Part shown: piece by piece, positions 1-11,795 of the stretch
Layout: each line of letters starts with the position of its first letter
How positions within the stretch are numbered: the stretch's first letter is position 1
Assembly: GCF_963854185.1 (NCBI RefSeq)
Contig: NC_085007.1
Coordinates: 17,533,548 to 17,597,547, forward strand
Source: Sardina pilchardus
Lineage: Eukaryota; Chordata; Actinopteri; Clupeiformes; Clupeidae
Direction: 5' to 3'
DNA: 64,000 nt
Notes under the pieces: model-generated
Seen by the model: the letters and a program-made list of their open reading frames with translations, nothing else
What the model was told of the DNA's origin: nothing
The model's database searches: none
Position numbers and translations under genes: made by a program

Positions 1-134
1 GTCCCATGAAGTATGCAACAGCTCGGCCAGTGCATTTTGCACTGCGGTTGGTGCGGTGCGTATAGGGGGAGGGCGGCGTGGTGTGGTGTGGTGTGGTGTG
101 ATGCAGCTGGGCGAACTGGACACTGAATGCCTAC
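1..134 (-). other. nrg1: nrg1 intron downstream of the EGF exon (partial)
   Basis: Begins with the GTAGGC donor at 134-129 and runs off the left edge. It holds a short G/T run (GTGTGGTGTGGTGTGG, about 80-100). The alpha/beta EGF exons should follow beyond base 1. Confidence 0.8.
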
Positions 135-273
135 CTGCAGAGTTTCTTGGTGGTGCCCGAGGTCACCTCCAGGGTGAAGCAGTCGCCCCCGTTGACACAG
201 TAGGACTTCTCGCTCTCGTTGCATGGCGTCACGTGACTCGAAGTCCGGACAGAGGGCGTGGTGCTGGTGGCAG
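135..273 (-). CDS. nrg1: nrg1 exon coding Ser/Thr-rich stalk and first part of EGF domain
   Basis: This exon encodes the juxtaposed stalk and the N-terminal part of the EGF-like domain, the part of neuregulin that binds ErbB3/ErbB4 receptors. It is 139 nt long, entered in phase 1 and left in phase 2. The acceptor CAG is at 276-274 behind a very long CT-rich tract, and the donor GTAGGC is at 134-129. The open frame gives a Thr/Ser-rich stalk (ATSTTPSVRTSSHVTP) followed by CNESEKSYCVNGGDCF and, 13 residues later, a cysteine in KKLC. That supplies EGF cysteines 1 to 4; cysteines 5 and 6 must come from the alternative alpha/beta exons to the left of the window. The SYCVNGG core is diagnostic of neuregulins. 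The EGF piece alone resembles NRG2 as well as NRG1; the gene name rests on the type III and Ig exons. All isoforms should share this exon. Confidence 0.9.
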
Positions 274-345
274 CTGCAGGAGGAAGGAGGGAGAGAGAAG
301 GAGGGAGGAGACAGGGAGAGGGAGAGAGAGAGAGAGAGAAATGCT
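274..345 (-). promoter_or_regulatory. Long CT polypyrimidine tract at EGF exon acceptor
   Basis: On the coding strand about 70 nt of almost pure C/T, including a (CT)n microsatellite, lead directly into the CAG acceptor of the EGF exon. It supplies an unusually strong polypyrimidine tract. Its repeat nature means length variation between individuals is likely. Confidence 0.75.
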
Positions 346-1404
346 TAGCTTAGAGGAAAGGCAATCACATCCGGAAACTATCAGTATCGAAGCTCTTAAG
401 GATGAACATGCCACTGCAGTATCTTTGCTTCCCATAACTCTTTGAGGAGATATTAAGACACTGACGATTAGTCATTCAGAAATGTTCAGAAAATTCTAAT
501 ATGGGTGTTTAAAACTTAAAAGCCATTTACAATACATGTGTGACTGAGGCAGATAAGATAGCAGAATTGGATTATGTGAGGCAAATTAACCTTGACTGCA
601 TCCACTTCAACACACAAAGCATATTACAGAAACAAAAAAACCCACCCACAGACATATTCCTTCACTGATATCCCAAATCAATGTCTACTCCTCGGCGTGG
701 ATAACACATATCTTTTCGGAAAAGTAACACTGCCATAAGAATGAGTATACACGTTTTTTTTTCTTCAGCCAATCATTGTAAATCAATTAAAGGATTAAAC
801 TGACATGACACAACACATTTAAAAAATGACCACCGAGCATAATGCAATTACAGAGCTGACCAAAGTGCAGAGGCAGCATCCATCACTGTCATGCAGACTA
901 GTTTAAATTGCATTAAACTTTAAAGTTTCTCAATGTGCAACTCAACTACAACCACAGCCACTACAGTACAATCATTTCAATTGTTACTGGTGCAATAGAA
1001 ATCAAATCAAACTGAATTCAGAACACAGCAATCAGCAAGAAATAAACCTAATGCCTTAATACATCATTAATACATAATGCATGAAGACATCAAGTGATAA
1101 AGCCGCATAAATCTATCCAAACCAACAACCATCGGTTCACATGAAAGCTTTGAAAGTTTTGCAGCTAAAAGCAAAACCAGAGCTCAGGCTGGCCCTCACC
1201 TGTGAAGTTCCTAAAATATGTTGATACCCTGAGCCGCATGTCCTCAGTGATGCTCCTGCTCCCCAACCCCTGCACAAGATTCTCCCAGGTGATGTATAGC
1301 GCTGGCCTTAGGGCTGCTCGGAAGTAGTAGGGAGTCCAAACACTAATGTAGGTCCAAACCCCTCCACGGCATGTGTAGCGTGAAAGACTTATAAACATTT
1401 GAGG

Positions 1405-1452
1405 TATCCCTCCTCCTCCTCCTTCTCCTCCTCCTCCTCCCTCTCCTTACCC
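1405..1452. repeat. CTC-rich trinucleotide run
   Basis: Imperfect (CTC)n/(CTT)n, followed by a C-rich stretch to about 1490. Confidence 0.85.
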
Positions 1453-3868
1453 CCCTTCCCCCTCACCCCCACCACCACCCCCCACCCCTCGGCTTCTGCC
1501 TCATCGGCACGTCACTTCTGGCATCAGCAACGACGTCGCTTACGCATCGGAAATGCAGCTGTGCGCAAAACCGCACGTCACAGTGACTCGGTTGGCGGTC
1601 GAGAGGGGTGGGGGGCAAAGGGAGTTTACTCAACCTCTCTCAGGCAAACAAACGCAAACAAGAGTGTATGTGTGTATGTGTGTTTGTATGTGTGTGTGGA
1701 GGGGGGGTGTAATCAAAACACCTGCCAAAAGACAAGATTACAAGCAGTGACAAACAAGCTGGTCGGAAAAGACCTGGCATGGGTACGCACGCACCAAATA
1801 CGCATACACACTCTCCTCTGCAAGAGTAATGGTGATTAGGGTCAGAAAATGTAACGACACGGCGGTGAATCAATGGGAGCCCCATCCGGTGTGTCTGTGG
1901 CAGCACACGGTAAAAGCGGTGGGCTCGCCATGAGCGCCCATACTGATAGCCTCATTAGGCTCGAGCTATTACCTTTGTTCTAGTACCGGCAGGAAGACAG
2001 AGTTGCTGATGCCCATAATACATGTATCAGCCTCCTCACCTTCCGCAAGCATCCTCTATAAATAAAAAGGCCCCTGTGATCCCTAATGATTTGCTGCTAT
2101 CTCAATGTCCTCTTTTTCGTTCATTTTCGGGCCACATTTGGGGTTTCGTGACACGGAATCTGATGTACGGGGGTTTGAGGACATTGTGAATTCTCTATGT
2201 GTGACCGCCCTGAGGGCCTTGTCACTAGACAATTGAGTTTCCCCCTTAGATCATCGTTGCCATGACGCAATCTTTTTCATAGGTCACAGACGCCACAGTG
2301 CTCTCCTCTCCTCTCGTCATGTCCCCTCGCCCTCCTCAGGTAGCCAGCGCATCCCTAGACATTACCTTTCAGACTAAATTCAATCTGCGTTTTATCTGGA
2401 CCGGCTATACTGTTGCTCCCAGCAGGAGCCAACACTGCTCCAATAATTGACAATGCAAAAAATTGCCTTTGTTGTCCAAATCAAATTATTTTCCAGCCCC
2501 TTGCTCCCATTAGAGCAGCAGTATAAAAGATCACGAGTTAGCCTTCGCTATCGGTCCAAGTCCTATATCCCATTTCTGTGGCTCCACGAAAGCCACTTCA
2601 TGGCGTAGACGGCTTGAATGGATGTATCTATACATGAAGGGCATTGAGGAAGTGAATATGGAGTACTTTACATTCTGCATTCAGCACATGCAACGCCATC
2701 AAGCTGGGTTGCTTGACTTTGATTAGACTACACTTTTGACAAATGTCTAGTGGTAAATATTACGGAGCAGTGTCATCAGTCTACTGACGCAAATATTTGC
2801 TTTTTGAAATGCAGATCCACCGCTGCGGATCTGCCCAGCCACAATGTCAAGGGAGCGTCCCGGGCGGGAGGCGGTTGTGTTCCTCAAGGTGAGACAGTGC
2901 ACATTGTCCATGCCACTCACGCATCCATCTGCAACCGTGATGACTGCAGATGCTGTCAGATGGCAAACAGTCAGGAAGCCACTGTCAGACTGCGTGTCAA
3001 TCCCTGTTGGAGACTATAGAGAGAGAGAGAGAGTGGATTTCTCAATCCTTTACTGTTAAGTTTTGGGCTTTTACTTTAGACCCTTCTGAATGGCATCCCT
3101 GTGGTTGAAGCAAAGTCGATCAGCAGAGCACAAACCACTAATTCAATCGGCCATCGCCAGGCACGACTGAGAAAATAACACACACATGTACTGTAGGTGG
3201 ACAGTACTCACACACGCAGACAGATATGATAGACTTCCACAAACGCGGGATATGTGCGGAGGTGACAGGGCTTAAAGGTGACGGGTATACATCTGTTAAA
3301 TCTGTAGCAAATGTATGATTAAATGGTCCAGAAATAACCCATCCTATAGTCAGAGGTGTACGCGGGCATCAGGTTGGCATCTGTGCCATCTTTCAGGTTC
3401 CATCGTTTTGGGTTTCAATGCAGCAGAGCTGAGCTGGCCAAATTTCTCCCCCTCTTTTCCAAATGCTGGCTGATGGAAACCTGTGCCTATATCGATTGCC
3501 TTCCATTTAAATTCTTTTTTTCCCCCTGTTCTGCTGGTGGAGAGAAACCCAAGACCCCTGGGTTGCGGACGAGACACTGCATGATGGTGCAGAGCCAACA
3601 GTCTCGTCCTCACCCCCCCCCCCCCCCAATCCCCCCCAATCCCCCTGTTGCTGCTGCATGTGCGGGTATCTGCTGCCCCAGCACTTTGGCTACAGCTGCC
3701 TGCCTGGCCGCCCATCCAGCCACTCCCCATCGCAGTCAAGGGCACGCTGTGATGCAGTGCACCAGAGCATCCCACAATGCACTGGGCTAGAGCAGGAGAG
3801 AAGGAATCCATCAGGCCTTGATGGTTCAGAGGTGAGGGCTGAGCAGGAAGAGCCTATACAGTGTGTGT

Positions 3869-3925
3869 GTATATATATATATATATACATACACACACAC
3901 ACAGTATACACACACAGACACATCC
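3869..3925. repeat. Compound TG/TA/CA palindrome
   Basis: (TG)n passes into (TA)n and then (CA)n, so the whole is nearly its own complement and could extrude as a cruciform or adopt Z-DNA. Confidence 0.9.
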
Positions 3926-5340
3926 TATAAAGTGATTTCAATGAAGAGCAAAGAATCCTATGTACTCTAGCAGATTTATGATCCTGTCATTTACAGAGTA
4001 TAGAAGCAACAGAGAGGGCATCTAAAGTGATTAATGGACTTGAATGGACTAAACGTGCATGAATACTCGGTAGGTAAGGATATAGACAAACAGATATAAC
4101 TGTTAACTGTGATCTACACTATGAGCACGGTACTGTTTCACTGTCATACTGTAGTAATCAGGGGGATTTAGACGTTTAGCGAAAACCTGACCAAGGAAAA
4201 TATGAGTTCATTTATGCCATTACTTCATATGTTTAAATCAATACGTTATTTGTTCCCTCCTTCCTCGGGATTTGCTCTCATATCGATCAAGCCATCACAG
4301 TTTTAGTTTTAGTTGTTATGGTGATACTATCCTCATACTGCGGGAATAAAGTAAACGGATGATGCAAGACATTGCAGTCGAGTGTAAAGTTGTGTGCATC
4401 CACTTAAAAAAGGCTTCTTAAGAAGAGGCAGAAGAGACACTTTGGCATGTAACAGTCCACTCTGGTAGCAACGTTTTAATTATAGCAAGCTAAGAGTGCT
4501 GACATGCTAGTGATTACTGCAATGCAAACAGAATAAGAAGCAGACAAATTAATCAGGGCCTCAAGCAAATATATTTGATATTTCAATTAACCAGTGCTGC
4601 CTTGCCTTTAATGCTATAGTAGGAGGAGAAAGATGCTTGATAACTGCTGTATGCACGACACACGTCCATCCAAGACAGAGGGACACTTGAGATTGTCAGC
4701 TGGATGCACCAAAGAAACTCTGACAAACGAGGACATGCTTGTCACACACTGCACAATGTGCCAGCTAAAGTCTCAGTGACACAGTTATGGCTTGGCAGCT
4801 AACTCTATCTTTCAGAGGCATTTTATACATCACCATGTGCATCAATTCCTCTCTCTCTTTTATTGGCCTTTTCCTTCTCATAAATGGCTGGTTGTGTTTC
4901 TTTGTGTGGGATTTAAAAAAAAATGTGAACAAATCTTGGCTTCACCTCTGGCCAAGTTTCATCCAGCTATAAAAAATTGTTTCCCACCATTTGCTTTGTC
5001 ACATTTGGGGGAAAAAAATTCTTTCAATCCCTCACTCACAAATATGCCTAAAAGTGTAGCTGAAACCTCAGCTCAACAGCCTCATCTCAACCCGAAACAC
5101 CCAATACAGAATATGGTATGTGACATTTTTACTAAGACCAGCACTGCACGACTGAGCCCAGTCAAAAACAATCTCATACTTGGGTTGCACAGGAACATGT
5201 TGTCTTGGAGTCTGCATTCTGCAGACACAATCTTGTTTTTGTGGACTGGGTGTAACTGCTAAGTGCAACCTGAGGAATGATGGCAAGCCTTTCTCCTGGC
5301 ACTGCTCATTTGCCAGAAAGAGGCGATGCTGTGTCTTGCA

Positions 5341-5371
<31 letters not shown>

Positions 5372-5389
5372 CGTGTGTGTGTGTGTGTC
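5341..5389. repeat. TG microsatellite
   Basis: (TG)n interrupted by TATGTC. Confidence 0.95.
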
Positions 5390-7460
5390 GAATGATTAAT
5401 CTCAGTGCTGCCTCATGCATGCCAGTGACTGCAGGGGAAAGTGAGGCCCTGTGTCCTCTGTTTCTCCATATTTGGATCGCGTTGATTTATCCTAGCATGC
5501 TAAGTAAAAATAAATAAATAAATAAAAAAGGCAGAAAAATCTGAGAAGAAAATGTTTTCTTGTGTGTGAAAGTGTGAAATGTCCCTACTCTGATTGTTGG
5601 TTTATTCATCTGCCAAGCGCTTGCAAAAATCTTGTTTTTGAGCTTTCTGGTTGAACTTTTCAGCCAAGCTTTGGGTTACTTTGCATATTAGCACCTCTGC
5701 CAAACTAGTCTGTCAAAATGACCCTTTTGGCACTGTGATGCACAGATAAGGTAATTACCCAACTGCTGGAGGGGAAAGGGGCTTCCTCCAAATGAGAACA
5801 CCCCCGCCTGTTAAAGCAGGGTTCCTTCAGGCTACCTCCTCCATGGGAGTAAATTGTTCTTAAGTGTAGGGTTTAATGTAGACTCAGCTTGCATGTGTAA
5901 CGCAGCCAGTGGCAGCAGTCACTTTGAATCCCACTGATAATGCAGTCACAGGGAACCACACAGGGGCTGCATCTCACAGTCTGTTTTAAAGTTAATTTAC
6001 AAGGATTTTCTCAACTATTCCCAGCGCCATTAGGGCTGTGAGAAAGAAGGCCTATAGAGAGAAGAGACTCACTTTTTCAGAGCGTTTTCTTTTTTTAAAT
6101 AATAGCTCACAGTCTTGCCTGTTTTCTAAAACTGATCAACATCAGCCTAAATCATTTGTAGCTGCCAATGAACCCAGACTCATTTTTCATACAAGTAGAA
6201 CCTTGGAAAATCAACAGAGAGCGGCTTTTTAAACCTCGCATCATCTGATACAAAGAAGATAGATAGAAGACGCATAGCCAAAGCATGTAATCCCCATGAA
6301 AGATGCTTTACTCTTGCCAATTCAAACATCTGAGAAATGAAAAATGAGCTTTCGAGTATGTTTTATATTCTGAAGCAACATCTTTATAAGATTTTGTATT
6401 CACAGCATGGTATCAACAAGGCAAAATGCATCCAGTGTCACAACACATCAAACTGTAACCTACAACTGGTAGGCGTAATCACCAATTACATGCTTAATTG
6501 GCAAAGATCAACAGGGCCAGAGATATTAACTTAGGCTACATCCTGACAAGAGGGCACAGGTACAAGAAATCATCACCATGAGAACGGCAGACAGGGAAAC
6601 CATCTGTGTTCATCAGGAGAGTCGCACCATCAGCTAATTGCTCTTGTGTCACTGTTCGGTTTGGGAGAGCGGTTTGACTGCCCTTCTGAGAAGCTATGGC
6701 TGCCTTGAAAACATGACAGTTGGGCTGAGCAAATTGATTTTGTCTTCAGCACCTGAGAACATAAGCTGTCTCCCCAGGGAACACCTTCAAAGAGATACTG
6801 AATATTTGAATGTTGATGCCAGGGGAGAATCAAATGCACACATATGTTGTTTGTTTATCACAAACTTTTTTTTTTTTTTAGAAAAAAGAAAAATGCTTAT
6901 TTATAATGGAAAAACAAATGTTAAATCTGACATGAAGATCCAAATGCATACAGAAGTGGGAAAAAAACCCTTTATAAAGTATTGATTTATAAAAAAAAGT
7001 TTTTATGTATTTCACAGTTGCATGGCAAATATAAATAATCCCTCAACAGCTTGCTCTATCCTTGATGCCACAACAGGGGGAAAATTGATATTGTGACTCA
7101 CAGTCAATGCCAAACTAACAAACAAACCCAGAAACAAACAAATAAACTCCAGGTTCTTCCTGTTTATCAGTCTCCCAGCACGGAAGCGGTGCTTGCGGCA
7201 GAACGAGAGAGCGTGCGCGTAAGAGAGAGAGAGAGAGAGACTGATGCCCTGGCAACGGTGCGGCACTGCGAGCCAGAGCGGAGGCCTTCAGGGCGGCTTT
7301 CTCCCACCCATCTGCCTGGTCATTAGGGACAATGAAGCGCCTGATTGCCCTCTTAATTCTACCTCCGGGCCTATCCTACTGGTTCCCGCGAAAAACATAT
7401 GGAGACCCCTTTCTCGGCGTTGACGAATCTGAGCGCAGCAGAGAATGATAACAAAAGATC

Positions 7461-7502
7461 AGAAGAGAGAGAGAGAGAGAGAAAGAAACAGAAAAAGAAA
7501 AT

Positions 7503-7543
<41 letters not shown>
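7461..7543. repeat. GA-rich purine tract
   Basis: Nearly pure purines in two (GA)n blocks separated by an A-rich part. A smaller (GA)n lies at 7220-7240. Confidence 0.95.
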
Positions 7544-7546
<3 letters not shown>

Positions 7547-9007
7547 AAGGGAAGGTAATGGGAAGGACAGAATGGGCTGATTCAGGGGATAGGACTCAAT
7601 TCCTGTCAATCTGGTTCGAGCTCACATCCTCTCATAGTTACAAGAACCAGTAAACAAATGTCTGCTCAATCAAGTGCTACATTTACTACAATTTTACTGT
7701 ACCTACCTTACATTTACTCTTTGCTTCATTGACCCTTTTTCTGTTGAGTCATTCTCAGTTTACGTTTGCTCAGCGGAGTCCGTGGGAGTATATACAGCAG
7801 AGAGAGAGACCCAGAGTTATTAACCAATCAGTGAAAGCAGTGGGCTGGTGCCAAATTCTAGAACAAACTTCCTACCGCCACTGCCTTCGGGCCAACACTA
7901 CGATAATTATGGCCAGGGGTAAATTAGAAAGCTGTGAGGAAGTGGGTCTTTTGTCATATCCAAAAAGTTGTAAAAATGAGAAACGCTTTGATGATACATT
8001 TATGATAATTAGAATCCTGGGATCCAGGGGGGCTGGCATCTTGAGGTGTATCGATTCTCCTTAAGAGTATCCTTCGTCACTGACTAAGCAGTGGGCATCT
8101 CTGCCGCTGGCATAAATCAAAGGGGTGCCTTCGGAGCCACACTGCCCATTACCGGGAAAAAAAACGTTTATGGCCATTAGAAACAATAATCCATACTGTC
8201 ACAGCTCAACCATGTCTCCGGAAATAAGTAAAAGAGAAAACCTCAAGTCGATGCTCTTACGACGATGCCTTCTGCTCACTTACCTCCATAATCCCTTTGC
8301 ATTTTAAAATGCAGGCTACCATGCTCAGGATTTGGCTGAATCCATTGGGCACACTGCCTTCCAGGGTTAGGCTAAGCTGGATTCTCTCATTGTCTGAGGT
8401 GCCATGGTAGGCTGACGCCTCATTGTGAGCTGTGCACACACTGAATAGGAGGCCTGGTTGGCCTGATGTTGCTTTTTTCAGGCACCGAAGGCAGCTCAAG
8501 CCTCTCTACACCATCCTTGGCATTGGGAGGAAACCACAATCCGTTGCAGATATAGTTTTTTTTTTTCTCTCCCCTACGTGGCCCTCAGTGGGATTTTTTA
8601 AAGCCAAGCAGAGCTCATGTGGTGACTCTGGCCATCCCGTCACTCCTCACCAAGCCCCAGATTAGCAAGAAATCATGTGGGATCTGTGGGACTTAAACAA
8701 AAAAATCGGTCCTTTCCTGTTTTCTCACCCCTCAGAACCTCATCTAACACGTTTTATGGACATGTCGAGTGGATTTGGTAAAAATCCGCAATCATCACTG
8801 TAGTTTATTATTTTTCAGAATTCTGGGTATTCATTCTGTTGTAGCCATGCCATTAGAAATTCCTTCTTCTCAATATATTCAATATAGTCTTGTTTTTTTT
8901 CTGCATTCAACATATAACTTAAAGTCTTAATGACCCTAATAACTGTTTTCATCATAGCAGCATGAACGTCAGAAGATTATTGAGAAATCATGTGGGTAGT
9001 GTTTATG

Positions 9008-9112
9008 ACGTACCAGTTCACGTAAACCTACAACACAAACAATGTGAAGGCTTATTTCTAAGATGGACCTGTTCAGGTAGACCTACAACACACAAACAAT
9101 GTGAAGGCTTAT
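9008..9112. repeat. Diverged direct repeat, two copies of about 47 bp
   Basis: Two copies share CCTACAACACA(CA)AACAATGTGAAGGCTTAT, at about 9008-9054 and 9065-9112, with more divergence at the start of the unit. Function unknown. Confidence 0.8.
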
Positions 9113-10903
9113 CGCAACAGTTAACAGCCACTTAACATGAACATTTTCTCCATAAGGAGACTACGAGGTCAGTGCGCTGCATTTTGCTTCTCACAGAGGA
9201 GAGGAGATTTTCTAATTAGATTACTGATTATGCATCTACAGCAGACATCAATAACATTAATTAGAAAGGACCCCCTTCTCAGTATGCCGAGCTGTACAAA
9301 CCTGTACAAACACGGCATGTTTGACAGCAATACGTGATGAGGGATAGTGTACACAGAGCAGAATGAATCAGACATGGCCCTCAGGGGCAGGAAGTTGGGG
9401 ACGAACAAGAAGAAGAAGAAAAAAAAGAAAGAAAAAGCATGAATCATAGCTGTACTTTTCTGGCAGTGACTGATTTGATATGGCTTCTCCTCCACCACAT
9501 ACATGTATAGTTTGTTTTAAACTAATCCAAATTGTTTTGCCTCTAATAACATTGCTGAACGGCATGATTCATTTTTGGTCACGCTGAATCATCTTTCTTA
9601 TATACCAAAGATACTTTCTATTCTTTTTTTTTTTTGTATACTGAGGTCCAAGTGCTGTCATTTTTGTTTGAAATAGAGAAATGAAAGCCCAAACTGCGTC
9701 CATACGCCTAAATATAGTAAACTCTTTGCTTCCTAATTGGCTAGACAAAAACAGTTCTCTGCTAGAGAAACAAATCTTATGTCTGTCTTTTGGAGAGAGA
9801 AAAGAATGGAGTGGCTTATCTGAACAAGAAAAGTCATTCCCTTATCAATCAAAGATTGAAGGTTTAAAAATATTTCAGTGTTTCTGTTTCCGTCTCACCG
9901 CATGACTGGGTATGCTCGCTCAACCAACTCATTAAAATGTTTCTGAACTTGAAGCAGATGTCTGTTGTCAAGGTGGGGTGAAGGGGGACCCAACACAACG
10001 CAGTGACTAACAAACACATCAACAACAACAACATCTCCAAACAATGGCTATGGCAAGTTTTGTCGACGAGATTTCCACATTTGCATCGCAGGTGTCAGGA
10101 GCCGTGAGACGGCGTCTCCAGAGAGGAGGTGTCAAGACACGAAAAAAAACAATTCCCTACAGGGTGCAATCAGGACAAGGCAGAGAGGGAGGGAAGCCAG
10201 TGTGTGGGCTCCCCATCATCACGGATTAACCTTGGCTCCATGTGCCTCTCAATATCAATGGCGAACCTGCTATGCAACATGGACTTTGTGCCAGCTCTCA
10301 TACTGAGTCAAAGGGAATTGTGTCAAACACAGAGCAGAGAAAATGACTTTCATATATTCACCTCTGCCAAAGAGCACGTTGTGTGTCGGTTTGGGCATTA
10401 ACAGATTCACATTTCCTGATTGTGTGACTACAACAGTCAGCCTTTCTTTGTGATAAAAAAAAAACAAAAAAGTTTTTTGTGAATTGAATTTTTTATTGTC
10501 CAATGCATTTTACGACCACTGGTTTTCCCTCCACTTTAGACTGTGATGGATGTGAAGGGAAAAAAAGGGGTTATATAAATAAATTATTCTCACAGCAGCA
10601 GAATGGGCTTTTTGGAAATGGACGGAGGAGGAGGAGATGGACTGTGCTACTCAGGGGAGCCACTCAGCATGGGCAGTGTAGGTGTGGTGAGCAGGGATAG
10701 CGTGAGAGAGCCTCTTCAGTGGTGGAGTTTCCGTAATTGACTCTCTTGGTGGTTTCGCTATGCTGCTGTAATTAGCGCTAATGCTACTCGTCGTGTCAGA
10801 GTTAGCCCCGGCGTTCATGCAGTATTAGCATTTGAGTAGGCTACACTCGATTTCTGGCGCTTACAAGCCAAGAGCGGATGCATGCTGAATTATGCTCAAA
10901 GTT

Positions 10904-10933
10904 TTGTGTGTGTGTGTGGGGGGTGGTGTGTGA

Positions 10934-10980
<47 letters not shown>
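10904..10980. repeat. TG microsatellite ending in 17 G
   Basis: (TG)n with a G-rich interruption at 10918-10927, followed by 17 consecutive G at 10964-10980. Confidence 0.95.
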
Positions 10981-11251
10981 TATTAGCCTGGGCTTTTTAC
11001 GACCCAGGGTGAGATTTTAGCACTGGATGGTCTATTCCCTCGTCTGTGTGTTTGAGAAGTGGCAAAACAAGTGCAGGGAGAGCAGGCTGACAGCAGTTCA
11101 AAAGCACACGCTCTTGCTCGACTCTGTCGGCCAAGCTCAGTTGAAAAGCAAAGCAAATAAAAATGAAGTGTACGGGTGGATAGAACTGACATGCTCGCCT
11201 TGTGCTGCTGGCACGGCTCCAGAAGAATGGAAGCCTGCGGAACAAAGCTGG

Positions 11252-11308
11252 GGAGCGAGAGTGAGAGCGAGAGAGAGCGAGCGAGAGCGAGCGAGAGAGA
11301 GAGAGAAC
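11252..11308. repeat. GAGCGA/GA purine-rich run
   Basis: Imperfect GAGCGAGA units ending in (GA)n. Confidence 0.9.
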
Positions 11309-11639
11309 ACATGTGCACGGCTCGCTCTTGCTCCGTGACAGGACCGTACTAAGCAGAGGCACTGTGGGCTGGATCCCAAAAGACATTAGGACCGAAGGCC
11401 TCCCAACTCGAGTGCTTACTATGGCGTTTTCAAAATCTGCCCATTTGTCATTCTCACAAAAGACCCACAGGAGGCAATACAAAACACTGCCCCTATGTGC
11501 GGGATGCGCGTTGGTGTCAGCTTTTTCGATACCCTTTAGGGTGACAAACCACAATATGTTACTAAATCCACAAAGGTCACAGTTCTGGCTTGTGGGATGC
11601 TATTATCTTACATTGCTTTGGTAGCAGTAACCGCCCTGT

Positions 11640-11795
11640 TATTTATCCTTCATTTTACCAGGTGAGTCCCATTGAGATCTTGCTGTACATCCCCTTTTTC
11701 AACGAAGTCCCTGGGGCAAAGAAGCAGCAAGGAAGCCAGATTTGAACACCAGCTATGTCACAGCTGGTCAGATGCACTGTAGAGCTGAGCTTTAT
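11640..11795 (-). mobile_element. Degraded tRNA-derived SINE-like repeat (candidate)
   Basis: On the minus strand, 11790-11735 reads AGCTCAGCTCTACAGTGCAT, then CTGACC, and later GGTGTTCAAATCTGGC. These resemble the A box (TAGCTCAG) and B box (GGTTCAAATC) of tRNA genes at about normal spacing. The plus-strand stretch 11658-11725 (ACCAGGTGAGTCCCATTGAG followed by a C/T-rich part) resembles a motif repeated widely in teleost genomes. No target duplication was identified. It is not an intact tRNA gene, because the stems do not pair. Confidence 0.4.

Larger units (their letters stand above)
346..7200 (-). other. nrg1: nrg1 intron (type III to EGF exon), left part
   Basis: Non-coding. It holds a CTC-rich run at 1405-1452, a TG-like run at 1663-1700, a C-run at 3613-3629, a TG/TA/CA palindrome at 3869-3925 and a TG array at 5341-5389. 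Between these I see no exon, RNA gene or recognisable transposon. The stretch 1920-2560 is less repetitive, but conservation cannot be judged from one sequence. Confidence 0.6.

Noticed and set aside
3350..3811. Overlapping 144- and 153-residue frames on both strands
   Set aside because: Both cross a poly-C run and have no recognisable domain or splice signals.
11735..11790. Possible functional tRNA gene on the minus strand
   Set aside because: A- and B-box-like words are present but the acceptor and anticodon stems do not pair; a SINE relic is more likely.
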